NCBI GenBank assembly: GCA_016293925.1
Contig: JAEDCX010000001.1
Coordinates: 1-64,000 of the forward strand
DNA length: 64,000 nucleotides
Direction: 5' to 3'
Source: Lachnospiraceae bacterium
GTDB taxonomy: Bacteria; Bacillota; Clostridia; Lachnospirales; Lachnospiraceae
Positions 16,676 through 24,895 of the stretch are shown one piece after another. Position 1 is the first letter of the stretch, and each line of letters opens with the position of its first letter. The translations under genes and the position numbers were made by a program. The notes beneath the pieces are model-generated. The model was not told the origin of the DNA, searched no databases, and was given only the letters and a program-made list of their open reading frames with translations.

Positions 16676-17424
16676 TGCTTCTTCTCCTTTTCATAATATT
16701 TTCTGGCTTTGCTTCCACTCAACTTCTGATTGCCCTGCCTGTCTTTGAAATAGTAATCAAAGCTTCTGATATTGTTACGATACTGATGCATGTCCAGCTT
16801 GTTAACAATCATTCCGTAATACTTGTCACCAAATCGGTTTACAATCCGTTTGGCATCCCGTAACTGACGCTTAGTGGTTTCCCCGGCAGCTGCCAGCAGA
16901 ACAATTCCATCCGCTTCCTGGAACAGAATCTGGGCATCCGGAACCACATGAATGGACGGGCAGTCAAAAATAATGTAATCATACTGCTCTTTGGTACTTG
17001 CAATCAGCTGTTTCATATTCTGCGAACACAATAATCTTGTGGAATTCTCCGAATAGTTGCCGCAGGGAATATAATGCAGATTCTCTATATTGGTTTCATA
17101 GATAATCTCTTGGGCAGACTTGTTCTTGATGAGGTAATCCCCAAGTCCCTCCGACGTTTCATTATTCAACTTTTTGTATTTCATTGATTTGCGCACATCG
17201 CAATCGATCAACAGTGTTCTCCACTCTGCATTTGCCAGCGCAATGCTCAGCCCGATACAGGTGCTTGTAGTACCTGCCAGGGGAGAACAGCCCGTGAATA
17301 CAATCGATTGGGATTTCTGTTCTTCCTTCTTCCTGCTGTACAGTTCAACAACAATACGATCAATCGCGGAACATACAATCTGATTTTTGCTCTCATATAG
17401 CTCGATTTTCTTATTCGTTCCCAT
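16672..17424 (-). CDS. BY-kinase-like (CpsD family) protein with altered P-loop
   Basis: The 250-residue protein aligns with bacterial tyrosine kinases of capsule loci. It has the Walker A' LLIDCDVRKS at 71-80, a Walker B YDYIIFDCPSI, and a family-like LRDAKRIVNRFGDKYYGMIVNKLD segment. The P-loop reads SPLAGTTST at 47-55, and Thr52 stands where the catalytic Lys of GKS/T is expected. The C-terminus has only scattered Tyr (near FDYYF and KYYEKEKK) rather than a dense tyrosine cluster. It may be a regulatory pseudokinase partner of the Wzz-like protein, or it may use another lysine. It is coupled by ATGA overlap to the CARDB-like gene. Confidence 0.78.
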   Translation of the reverse strand: MGTNKKIELYESKNQIVCSAIDRIVVELYSRKKEEQKSQSIVFTGCSPLAGTTSTCIGLSIALANAEWRTLLIDCDVRKSMKYKKLNNETSEGLGDYLIKNKSAQEIIYETNIENLHYIPCGNYSENSTRLLCSQNMKQLIASTKEQYDYIIFDCPSIHVVPDAQILFQEADGIVLLAAAGETTKRQLRDAKRIVNRFGDKYYGMIVNKLDMHQYRNNIRSFDYYFKDRQGNQKLSGSKARKYYEKEKKQ

Positions 17425-17510
17425 CCTGTCCCTGTATGATTATACAGATAATCATATTTCCTTTCTACCTTACTTTACATCCGTTCGGTCTATGTCGAAT
17501 GATTGCATGC

Positions 17511-20033
17511 CTATTGTCCCGATTGCTCCAAAGGATTCCCTTCCGAGCCGCCTTCCGGTTCCTCCGCATCCCCGGGCTCTTCTGAACTTCCTTCAGCTCC
17601 CTCCGCATTACCGGACTCCTCTGAACTTCCTTCAGATCCTTCCGCATTACCGGACTCTTCTGAGCTTCCTTCAGATCCTTCCGCATTACCGGACTCTTCC
17701 GGTTGCTCCCCGTTCCCCGGTTCCATTGCCTCGGTTTCCTTCGGATGGGCAGCATCGTAGGTATCTGTCAGCCGGGCGTTATTCCCGCCAATGGAAATAG
17801 AATCCCACTGCTCCCTTGACCCGGTATACTCAACGGAGGAAATCGACGTTCCGTGAAAAGCATAGTCTCCGATGTGCGAAACGGTTGCCGGAATCCGTAC
17901 ACTCACCAATCCGTTGCACCCGATAAAAGCGTTATTGCCGATGGTACTCACTCCATCCGGAATCGAAACACTGCTGACACCGGAACAATTGCGGAACAGC
18001 TGGTTTCCGAGAGAAGTGATTCCCGGTCCGATGGAGATCGATGTAATCTTATCCCGCAGGTCATACCACGGTGCACAGTTTCCGGAGCTGTAACCATATG
18101 TCCCACCGGTTCCTGTCAACGAAAGCGTGTTCCCGGACAAAGTCCAATACACATTCTCTCCACACTGTCCTCCGATCTCTTTTGTGACCGTCGCATCGGC
18201 ACCGGCATCTGCATATATCCCCTCTGCCCCACTCTGTACGCCTGCATCCTTATCTTCTTCCACCAGAAATCTCCTGGATACATTCTGACTCAGCAGATTA
18301 TTGTTATATGCACCAAAAGAAATATTGTTCCATTCTGTTTCCGTACCTCCAAACACGATATTTTTGATACCGGATCCAACAAAGGCATATGCTCCGAATT
18401 CCTTCAGCGAGGCAGGAATCGTAATCTCCGTAAGCTTCTTGCAGCCATTGAATGCATTGCCGCCGATACTGCTCACTCCCTCCGGAATTCGAACGGATGT
18501 AAGACCGGTGCATCCCCGGAATGCCTGGGCACCGATCACCGTAATTCCATCCCCGATGTACACAGTCTGAATCATATCACGATACTCATTCCATGGGGCT
18601 GGCTTACCGGAGGAATAGTTGAACATAACCCCTGTTCCCTCAAAACTAAGTCTGCCATCCCTTGTCAATACAAAAGAAATGTCTTTCCCCGCTTTACCGG
18701 ATAATACCAGCGCTGTAGGGTCATATTCTTCCGGATATCCATCCTTATCATACACAAGAACAATATTATCCGGATTGAAATATCGAATCTGGGTAAAAGC
18801 TCCGTCCGTCACGTCATAGCATACCATCCACCGGCATCTGTCCACCGTACAGTCCACATCAAACGGAAAACTCTCGAACGTCATCTCTTCCCCGATCTCT
18901 CCGTCAGTCGGACATGCCGGAATCCGGTATGTATATTGCTTCTTATCGGTACAGATCAGCAATTCCCTCTCCTGATTGGTATCATTGGTCACTGCTACAT
19001 GGGTCATCCCGTCTGTATTCCATACCGTGGACGCATACAGATGATCCGTATCCGTCATATTTTGAAAAGAAGCCCCTTTGGAAACAGTATGATACAGTTT
19101 TCCGTATTTTCTCAGGCCTCCGACAGAAATATTGTCGAAGGATACATTCCGCATCTCAAGACCTGCACTCTTTACCCAGGCATATACAGAATATCCGCCC
19201 CCGTTGATTCGCAGATTGGAGAAGGAAATATTCTCCACGTTGCCATACTCTATCTGTACCATCAGACAGGCATTCACATATACCTTGTCATTTCCGCAAC
19301 TCAGCTCCGGAATCTCAAACCGGCAGTTTTCAAAGGTAATATTCCCCGTTGTCTCCGTTTCGCTACCGAATATCTGAACGCCGTCAGCATGAATCACTGC
19401 ATTGGGATCATCAGACGGGTGAGAAATATCCGCTATATAACTATCCTTTACCGTCACATTGCTTCTGGGATTCAGCGCATCTCCACAACCGCCGCCGAAT
19501 CTGCACCGGCTGAATTCCGCATTGGATCCCCCGAAATATTGAACTGTACAGTTGTTGAACACATAACTGACCTTTGACTGGGAAGCATTCGGCGTTATCA
19601 CTGACCCGAATCTGCAGTTCTCAAAACAAAAGACCGTTTCCTCCTGCACAATGTCTGTATTATAGAACGACAAAACATATTGGGAAAAATCAATGTTCTT
19701 CAGATGAATCGTTCCCGTCTGCCGGTTACTGTAGAAGTTGACAATCAGTCTGCTTTTATCCGAACCAACCTGGAAATTCACCCCGTCTATGGTACAGGCT
19801 CCCGTTACACTCTGAAGACCTGCTTCGTCATTGACCCCGGAATTGTACTTATCGGGAATCACCCGTTTATCGCAATCCATTGCAAAGATTTCGGATGCTT
19901 TCTGCACGCCGTTATCCAGCGCCGTTCCATCGTCATCAATGATGTATCTGCGATTCGGTACAAAAACCGCAACCAAAATCAATCCTGCAACCATCGCAAT
20001 AACTACCAATGTCTGAATGATTCTGTTCTTCAT
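17511..20033 (-). CDS. Membrane-anchored beta-helix and BspA-type LRR surface protein
   Basis: An 840-residue protein with an N-terminal membrane anchor or signal (IIQTLVVIAMVAGLILVAVF). Residues of about 60-330 form a parallel beta-helix-like domain with recurring FENCRF and VTVKDSYI rungs and a HADGVQIFG turn, as in pectin-lyase-fold enzymes. Two BspA-type leucine-rich blocks (LTSVRIPEGVSSIGGNAFNG and SSVSIPDGVSTIGNNAFIG) follow, each preceded by a GTGGTYGYSSG-like beta segment. The C-terminus is an acidic Ser/Gly/Glu repeat tail with no LPxTG. It starts in an ATGA overlap with the upstream GT2 gene. A polysaccharide-binding or -cleaving role fits the operon, but no catalytic residues can be assigned. 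Confidence 0.75.
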   Translation of the reverse strand: MKNRIIQTLVVIAMVAGLILVAVFVPNRRYIIDDDGTALDNGVQKASEIFAMDCDKRVIPDKYNSGVNDEAGLQSVTGACTIDGVNFQVGSDKSRLIVNFYSNRQTGTIHLKNIDFSQYVLSFYNTDIVQEETVFCFENCRFGSVITPNASQSKVSYVFNNCTVQYFGGSNAEFSRCRFGGGCGDALNPRSNVTVKDSYIADISHPSDDPNAVIHADGVQIFGSETETTGNITFENCRFEIPELSCGNDKVYVNACLMVQIEYGNVENISFSNLRINGGGYSVYAWVKSAGLEMRNVSFDNISVGGLRKYGKLYHTVSKGASFQNMTDTDHLYASTVWNTDGMTHVAVTNDTNQERELLICTDKKQYTYRIPACPTDGEIGEEMTFESFPFDVDCTVDRCRWMVCYDVTDGAFTQIRYFNPDNIVLVYDKDGYPEEYDPTALVLSGKAGKDISFVLTRDGRLSFEGTGVMFNYSSGKPAPWNEYRDMIQTVYIGDGITVIGAQAFRGCTGLTSVRIPEGVSSIGGNAFNGCKKLTEITIPASLKEFGAYAFVGSGIKNIVFGGTETEWNNISFGAYNNNLLSQNVSRRFLVEEDKDAGVQSGAEGIYADAGADATVTKEIGGQCGENVYWTLSGNTLSLTGTGGTYGYSSGNCAPWYDLRDKITSISIGPGITSLGNQLFRNCSGVSSVSIPDGVSTIGNNAFIGCNGLVSVRIPATVSHIGDYAFHGTSISSVEYTGSREQWDSISIGGNNARLTDTYDAAHPKETEAMEPGNGEQPEESGNAEGSEGSSEESGNAEGSEGSSEESGNAEGAEGSSEEPGDAEEPEGGSEGNPLEQSGQ
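17582..17698. repeat. Three tandem 39-bp repeats coding the acidic tail
   Basis: Units beginning CTGAACTTCC (or CTGAGCTTCC) recur at 17582, 17621 and 17660, exactly 39 bases apart. They encode a 13-residue Gly-Asn-Ala-Glu-Gly-Ser/Ala-Glu-Gly-Ser-Ser-Glu-Glu-Ser/Pro motif. The near-identity at DNA level suggests recent expansion and likely copy-number variation between strains. Confidence 0.85.
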
Positions 20034-20986
20034 CTTTCTCCTCCTGCGTGTTTCTTTGGTGCTCCTCTTAGTGCCATCTTAAGTTCTACCGGAAATGATT
20101 TTTTGTACTGGTATGTTCCCAACCGGAATAAAAGCGGGAATACCATCAATACATTTCTGTCTTTCATTAGCTTCACACGTTTTGACACAGCGGAAATGTT
20201 CCTTTTCAACAACCTCCGGTTTTGCTTCGTTCCTCCGCAGGCAGTCAGATACGCAAGCATCTGACCATGACTCTTCTCCAGAGTTTCAAAAAAGGCAGCC
20301 CGCTTCATTCTATCCCGCATCTTGCGCTTCGACACATTATTGGAATGAAGTCTTCTCTTCAATGTCACATGATGATAGCAGTATGCACTTCCCTCTGCCA
20401 CAGCCATCTTCCAAACAAATTCATCATGGGCCCATCCCGGGAACCAGTACTCAGATATTCTGTTCCAGAACGATTTCCGAATGCACATGGTACAGCCTTC
20501 GCTGTCTATATAAACATTGTGCTGATTCAGAGGAATCGGCACCAACCGGTCATCCCCGGTCATCCGTTGCAGCACATTCTCCGCAATCACCGGTGCATCC
20601 TCCGAACAATAGTAAGGCTCGTAATCCGTCGTCAACATCTGAATCTCCGGATGCGCCTCCAATACATCCAGACAAGCGGAAATCTTATCCTTCATCCAGA
20701 TATCATCCTGATCTGCAAAAAAGACTACATCTCCGGTAGTCATTGCAATGGATTTGTGAAAATTGTCTGCATATCCGAGATTCTGTTCATTGCGGATCAG
20801 TTTCCAGGAAGCAGTCAGCTGATGCTCCAAAATGTATTTTTCCACCAGGGAAGCCGTTTCATCTGTGGAACAATCATCGCAGATGATCACCTCGTCTGCA
20901 CACCGAATCTGGGTCCGGATAGAATCCAACTGCTCCTGAATAAATGCTATCCCGTTATAGGTTGCCATTGCCACCGATACTCTCAT
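20030..20986 (-). CDS. Glycosyltransferase family 2 protein (rhamnosyltransferase-like)
   Basis: About 318 residues. The start RVSVAMATYNGIAFIQEQLD, then VIICDDCSTDETASLV and VVFFADQDDIWMKDKI, fits the GT2 subgroup that includes many rhamnosyltransferases (the ADQDDIW motif is characteristic). The ATG at 20986 is favoured over 20992 because the GAGG site then has seven bases of spacing. Its stop overlaps the start of the beta-helix/LRR gene, so the two are translationally coupled. Acceptor specificity is not predictable. Confidence 0.87.
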   Translation of the reverse strand: MRVSVAMATYNGIAFIQEQLDSIRTQIRCADEVIICDDCSTDETASLVEKYILEHQLTASWKLIRNEQNLGYADNFHKSIAMTTGDVVFFADQDDIWMKDKISACLDVLEAHPEIQMLTTDYEPYYCSEDAPVIAENVLQRMTGDDRLVPIPLNQHNVYIDSEGCTMCIRKSFWNRISEYWFPGWAHDEFVWKMAVAEGSAYCYHHVTLKRRLHSNNVSKRKMRDRMKRAAFFETLEKSHGQMLAYLTACGGTKQNRRLLKRNISAVSKRVKLMKDRNVLMVFPLLFRLGTYQYKKSFPVELKMALRGAPKKHAGGER

Positions 20987-21018
20987 TTTCATTCCTCATT
21001 ACTATAATCTATTCTATT

Positions 21019-21972
21019 TTATCGCCGCAACAGGATCATATAGATCCATGCGGTGCCCCGGCCAAAACATTTCATATAGAGACCAAGTTTCCCTGCCACA
21101 TAAGGATTCCTGCGATAGTGGCGAAAATGTTCCCGGATAAAATCCAGTGTCTTATGTAAGGTTTCCCGACGAATTGCTTTATCCGGAATGGAAGCTACCC
21201 GTTTGAGGGAACTGCAGATCAGGATTCTCACGCAGAAATATTCCAATTCCTTATCATACTCAGTAATCCCCCGTTCCCGATAGGTTGCAATCGCATCCTC
21301 CAATACCGGAAAAATATTACCAACCCGCAGACTCTTGTTGCGGTTCATCGTGGAGGATTCGTGATAATAGTGATAGACAAATACCCGGTCGATAAATTCC
21401 CATTTGGTGATATAGGGAATGGATTTCAGGTAAAAAGCAGTATCCTCATAGATCAGTCCCTCCGGAAAAAGAATATGATTCTCCGTCAGAATCTCTCGGC
21501 GAAACAGCTTATTCCAGGGAGAAACCAGAGGATTCCGGAACATCTCCTTTTTGCTCTCGTATCGCCGCACATAACCATACTTCGGCAGCGTCCTGTCATT
21601 CTCGTCGACATAGGTGTAATCACACTCTACCAGATCGCAGTGCTTCTCCTCCATAACCTGATACATCATCTCAAACATGGAGGTATGCACATAATCATCG
21701 GAATCCACAAAACCAATATATCGTCCTGTGCTCTTCTGAATCCCCAGATTGCGTGCAGTGGCCTGACCACCGTTCTCTTTTCTGAGAACCACAACCTTAT
21801 CCGGGTAATCCTCCTCATACTGTTTCAGAATGGCATAGGAACGATCCGTCGATCCATCGTCAACGCATACAATCTCAATGGTCTCCAATGTCTGATTCAC
21901 CAGTGAATCCATACATTTGACCAGATATTGCTCCATATTATACACCGGTACGATTACACTTACATCAACCAT
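21019..21972 (-). CDS. Glycosyltransferase family 2 protein
   Basis: The 317-residue protein has DVSVIVPVYNMEQYLVKCMD, IVCVDDGSTDRSYAIL and IGFVDSDDYVHTSMFE, the standard GT2 donor-binding and DxD elements. Its length and C-terminal Arg/Tyr-rich part are like those of capsule glycosyltransferases such as CpsI or EpsJ types. It lies 31 bases after the alpha/beta-hydrolase gene and 32 bases before the next GT2 gene in the polysaccharide operon. Donor sugar unknown. Confidence 0.9.
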   Translation of the reverse strand: MVDVSVIVPVYNMEQYLVKCMDSLVNQTLETIEIVCVDDGSTDRSYAILKQYEEDYPDKVVVLRKENGGQATARNLGIQKSTGRYIGFVDSDDYVHTSMFEMMYQVMEEKHCDLVECDYTYVDENDRTLPKYGYVRRYESKKEMFRNPLVSPWNKLFRREILTENHILFPEGLIYEDTAFYLKSIPYITKWEFIDRVFVYHYYHESSTMNRNKSLRVGNIFPVLEDAIATYRERGITEYDKELEYFCVRILICSSLKRVASIPDKAIRRETLHKTLDFIREHFRHYRRNPYVAGKLGLYMKCFGRGTAWIYMILLRR

Positions 21973-22003
21973 CTGTCTGCCTCACCACAATGAATCTGAA
22001 AAC

Positions 22004-22789
22004 CTATGATTCCAGAATCGTCCTGACGGACTTTACCAGGTAATCCGGGAAAAAAAGACTGATATCGGAATGATTCCGGTATTCCTGTACATCCTGCGAA
22101 ATTGCAATCTGTGTCTTCCCCAATTCCTCCAGAAGATCCCGGATATGTTCCTCATAGGTATGTTCACAGTTCGAATAATGAATATAGATCTTCTGCGTAT
22201 CCGCATAGGGATCCTTCTGAATCTTCTGTTCCAGATAATGGTTCAACATCTCTTTCTTCTCATCCGAAACCGTTCCGACGATATGCTGCAATGTCAGTTC
22301 ATTGCCGGAAGCCACCAGATAGTCCCCGAGATGATACTGCGGTCCTCCGCATACAATATATGCATTCGGATACTGCAATCCGAAATTCAGGGATGCCCAA
22401 CCACCCTTGCTGGATCCGCAAAAAATAACTTTTTGGGCTCCACATTCAGAGATTACTTTGTCTATCAACGCGATTGTTGCGCGTTCCTCGTTGAAGTTCA
22501 TGTCGGAGCCTATATAGTATCCGCCACGATGATCCGCTGCAAAATCGTCCAGAATAAACAGCTGATTACACGGTACCGCCTGCATGGTACGAACATAGTT
22601 GTAACGCGCTTTCAGACCTTTTCTGGTGCAGGAGCTGAAAACGACTGCCAGACAGTCCGAATCATTCTTTTTCAGCATATACTTCAAAACCACACCATCG
22701 GATGAAAACTTTTTCTGATTCCATAACAGTTTCATCTTCGTCAGAAAAAATTCATAATATTTATGGATCTTTTTCTTTATTCTTCCCAT
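22004..22789 (-). CDS. Alpha/beta-hydrolase-fold protein (Asp2-like)
   Basis: A 261-residue protein with a nucleophile-elbow motif VIFCGSSKGGWASLNFGLQY (Gly-x-Ser-x-Gly-Gly). An earlier strand pattern (CLAVVFSSCT) and a late HYSNCEHTYEEH segment could supply the catalytic His. It resembles proteins annotated as accessory Sec system Asp2-like or acyl-transfer hydrolases in glycan loci. Esterase or acyltransferase action on the polysaccharide is a reasonable guess, not shown. No signal peptide is visible. It overlaps the end of the PssE-like gene by 13 bases, which indicates coupled translation. Confidence 0.65.
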   Translation of the reverse strand: MGRIKKKIHKYYEFFLTKMKLLWNQKKFSSDGVVLKYMLKKNDSDCLAVVFSSCTRKGLKARYNYVRTMQAVPCNQLFILDDFAADHRGGYYIGSDMNFNEERATIALIDKVISECGAQKVIFCGSSKGGWASLNFGLQYPNAYIVCGGPQYHLGDYLVASGNELTLQHIVGTVSDEKKEMLNHYLEQKIQKDPYADTQKIYIHYSNCEHTYEEHIRDLLEELGKTQIAISQDVQEYRNHSDISLFFPDYLVKSVRTILES

Positions 22790-23265
22790 ATACTCTCCAA
22801 ATACTGCTCTATGTCCTCAATAATGGTCTGCGTATTCGACTGATACGGAACGAACTGCATATTGTCCAATTCACTGACCATTTTCCCAAGATCCTCCATC
22901 TCATAGCAGGAGCAGATAATGTTCATCTCATCAAACTGTTTTAACAACTGCACCTGATGATCATCCACATGCTCCCCGAACTTGGCAAGCCGCGGTACCG
23001 CAATTACCTTTTTCCCCTGACGGACAGCACCGATAATCGCTCCTGTACCGCCATGGGTAATTACCGTTGTACATTTTGCCATATAGGATGCAAATTCATC
23101 CCTGTTCAGAAACTTCGCATACTCATAATGGCGCGGGATATAGTCACTGTAGCCAATCTGCGCGAACACGGAATCGGTAATTACTTTTTCTTCAATCAGT
23201 TCATCCAATTTGGCCAGCAACCTGTCGAACTGAAATTTCTGTGAACCGGTAGTAACAAAAATCAT
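22777..23265 (-). CDS. PssE/Alg13-like glycosyltransferase catalytic subunit
   Basis: The 162-residue protein matches the C-terminal domain of GT28 enzymes. It begins MIFVTTGSQKFQFDRLLAKL and contains VITHGGTGAIIGAVRQGKKVIAV, the UDP-sugar-binding part, then HVDDHQVQL. Proteins of this size work with a membrane-docking PssD/Alg14 partner, which is the gene immediately upstream. The pair usually adds the second sugar to a lipid-linked primer. Spacing is eight bases, typical of the pair. Confidence 0.9.
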   Translation of the reverse strand: MIFVTTGSQKFQFDRLLAKLDELIEEKVITDSVFAQIGYSDYIPRHYEYAKFLNRDEFASYMAKCTTVITHGGTGAIIGAVRQGKKVIAVPRLAKFGEHVDDHQVQLLKQFDEMNIICSCYEMEDLGKMVSELDNMQFVPYQSNTQTIIEDIEQYLESIWEE

Positions 23266-23273
23266 ACTTCCTC

Positions 23274-23753
23274 CTAATAGATTCCACCGCGGTATACTGC
23301 GTCAGGATAAATCTCCAGCATGCTCTCCCACTGGACATAGAAACGATCCGCCTTTCCATACAGGAATTTACCCGTTTCCGTAGCACTGGTAACCTTGGCA
23401 AATGACTCCAGATAAATCAGCTTCTTCTTCATCATTTTACCCAGAATACAGGTAGGGAGCATAGCGAGAACTCCGGTTGTAATGATTACATCCGGTTTCT
23501 CCTTTACCAGAATCCAAAACGACTTGCAACCGTTTGCAATCAGCTTGAAGGGAAACAAAATCTCCTTGCGGTTGATCTGTGCCACCTTGTATGTTTTGAA
23601 CCCATTGTCCGATGAATATCTGGTTTTCTCGGTCAGTACATAGGATTGATATCGTTCCATCAAAGGCTTTAGCATAAGCAGTTGTTCATAATGTCCGCCC
23701 GATGAAGCCGCGAAACATATCTTAATATCCTTCCGTTGTTTCTTCTTCGCCAT
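23274..23753 (-). CDS. PssD/Alg14-like glycosyltransferase membrane subunit
   Basis: The 159-residue protein has the Alg14-like N-terminus DIKICFAASSGGHYEQLLML, a middle hydrophobic segment (VIITTGVLAMLPTCILGKMM) and a YLESFAKV stretch shared by the family. It recruits the PssE-like partner to the membrane and forms the acceptor side of the active site. It is the first gene of the long minus-strand polysaccharide operon that continues to 11446, with a good promoter about 60 bases upstream. Confidence 0.9.
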   Translation of the reverse strand: MAKKKQRKDIKICFAASSGGHYEQLLMLKPLMERYQSYVLTEKTRYSSDNGFKTYKVAQINRKEILFPFKLIANGCKSFWILVKEKPDVIITTGVLAMLPTCILGKMMKKKLIYLESFAKVTSATETGKFLYGKADRFYVQWESMLEIYPDAVYRGGIY

Positions 23754-23809
23754 CTGTCATCCTTCCACGGAGGCCACATTTCCAACAAACGCCTCCTAAA
23801 GATATATCA

Positions 23810-23838
23810 ATTTTATCATTACATCATGTTCTGTACAA
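23810..23838 (-). promoter_or_regulatory. Promoter of the polysaccharide operon
   Basis: TTGTAC, 17-base spacer, TAAAAT on the minus strand, about 57 bases before the PssD-like start. No other long gap or strong terminator appears until 11446, so this promoter probably drives about 12.3 kb including the lasso B2 and nucleotidyltransferase genes. Confidence 0.6.
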
Positions 23839-23898
23839 GAACAGATTGTCTCATTCCCCATCCCAAGTATCGCTTTTGACACGCAAACCATATAAAGC

Positions 23899-23926
23899 AA
23901 AAAAGACCGCCGCTAATCGGACGATC
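23899..23926 (-). terminator. Rho-independent terminator after the FWGC gene
   Basis: On the minus strand GATCGTC pairs with GGCGGTC around a short loop and is followed by six T. It separates the surface-protein region from the polysaccharide operon. Confidence 0.65.
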
Positions 23927-23936
23927 TCATAAACTG

Positions 23937-24137
23937 CTATTCCTTTGCCTTGTCTCCGTTTTCATCATGCAGCTCTTTAATCTTCTTATACTGATAGAAG
24001 GTTGCAATTCCCGACGCCAACGCAATGATCAGTCCCAAAATAGTGATCAAAAGATCATAACGGCATCCCCAGAAGATTGACAATACCAGCAGAACAACAA
24101 TAAATAAAATATGCATTGCATAATCAATTTTTTTCAT
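23937..24137 (-). CDS. Small FWGC membrane protein (copy 1)
   Basis: A 66-residue protein with two membrane segments (HILFIVVLLVLSIFWGC and LLITILGLIIALASGIAT) and a charged tail YKKIKELHDENGDKAKE. The end of the first helix carries FWGC followed by RYD. The second small protein at 24693 has the same layout, with FWGC-H-L-D and QNKKMKE, so the two are paralogues. Each follows a gene for a secreted protein with the shared PLAADLRT tail. I do not recognise a named family. A chaperone, anchor-processing or assembly role for the adjacent secreted protein is possible. A terminator follows directly. Confidence 0.75.
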   Translation of the reverse strand: MKKIDYAMHILFIVVLLVLSIFWGCRYDLLITILGLIIALASGIATFYQYKKIKELHDENGDKAKE

Positions 24138-24232
24138 GATATAAATCCTCGTATCCTACAGAAAATATCCCTTATGTATATCATATTCTATTTCCGAATT
24201 TTCCGCAAGACAATTCTGTCCAAAAATCTGTC

Positions 24233-24583
24233 TTACTGCTCCGTTACGGTATGCTCTGCCTTCTGACTCTGCTTGATCTTACTCCCCCGGAGAACACAAC
24301 GTGCAATCCCAAACCCGGAAAAAAGAACCGTCAGAAGCAGTATCTGCCAGTGCACCTGACAATCGGCTGTTCTCAGGTCGGCAGCCAGCGGAATCTCCTC
24401 TTCTGCAATGACCTCAGTGTCGATATTCGCAACAGCACCGCCATCCGGGCTCATCATAAGTTCCTGCTCCTCATCAACTGTTGTATCCAGTGCATAGGAT
24501 GTCGTGCTATGTATATTCATCGCAATTGTAAGCATTGCAACGGTCATCCAGCAAACAAGTACTTTTCCAATTCTTTGTTTCAT
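24233..24583 (-). CDS. Short secreted protein with shared C-terminal membrane tail
   Basis: A 116-residue protein. The signal peptide begins MKQRIGKVLVCWMTVAMLT, with likely cleavage after SYA near residue 32. A short acidic stretch then leads into EEEIPLAADLRTADC, QVHW and a membrane helix ending in a basic tail. The last 45 residues match the tail of the 1060-residue protein (PLAADLRT-x2-C-x2-HW-x-ILLLT). Hardly any extracellular domain remains, so it looks like a stripped-down tail protein rather than an adhesin. The ATG at 24583 is preferred over 24607 because it follows a GGTGGAGGTTAG site. It probably has its own promoter. Confidence 0.72.
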   Translation of the reverse strand: MKQRIGKVLVCWMTVAMLTIAMNIHSTTSYALDTTVDEEQELMMSPDGGAVANIDTEVIAEEEIPLAADLRTADCQVHWQILLLTVLFSGFGIARCVLRGSKIKQSQKAEHTVTEQ

Positions 24584-24622
24584 GCCTAACCTCCACCAGA
24601 TGTGCATAAAATGTCTGTTTAT

Positions 24623-24650
24623 AGTATATGTCGCGAAAAAAGAGTGTCAA
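24623..24650 (-). promoter_or_regulatory. Promoter whose -35 box lies in a terminator stem
   Basis: TTGACA, 16-base spacer, TATACT on the minus strand, about 40 bases before the start at 24583. The TTGACA is part of the stem of the preceding terminator. Confidence 0.55.
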
Positions 24651-24668
24651 CCTTTTGGCTGACACTCT
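24636..24668 (-). terminator. Strong rho-independent terminator after FWGC copy 2
   Basis: On the minus strand AGAGTGTCAGCC pairs with GGTTGACACTCT around AAAA and is followed by six T. It ends the transcript of the large coiled-coil protein and its FWGC partner. Confidence 0.85.
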
Positions 24669-24692
24669 AACAGTTTTGTAAGAATTTGGCTA

Positions 24693-24869
24693 TTAAGCCC
24701 TAATCTCTTTCATCTTCTTATTCTGTACAATCGTTGTTGTAATTGCCGCAATCGCAACAACTGCACCAATCACTGTGACAATCGGATCCAGGTGGCATCC
24801 CCAGAAGATGGCGATCACTGCTAATGCAACAATAAACACGATTGAAATAACATAATCAGCTATTCTCAT
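24693..24869 (-). CDS. Small FWGC membrane protein (copy 2)
   Basis: A 58-residue protein starting MRIADYVISIVFIVALAV, with IFWGCHLD at the end of the first helix, a second helix VIGAVVAIAAITTTI and a basic tail QNKKMKEIRA. It is a paralogue of the 66-residue protein at 23937 (shared FWGC, x-x-D, Gly in helix 2, KK-x-KE). The start at 24869 follows AAAGGA and aligns with the copy 1 start; a GTG at 24893 would add eight residues. It lies 26 bases after the stop of the large coiled-coil gene and is probably co-transcribed with it. Function unknown. Confidence 0.75.
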   Translation of the reverse strand: MRIADYVISIVFIVALAVIAIFWGCHLDPIVTVIGAVVAIAAITTTIVQNKKMKEIRA

Positions 24870-24895
24870 ACTATGAACCATCCTTTCTGCCACGA

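Noticed and set aside
17582..17698. Regular repeats considered as a CRISPR array
   Set aside because: The repeats are direct, without spacers, in frame and code for an acidic tail; no cas genes are present.
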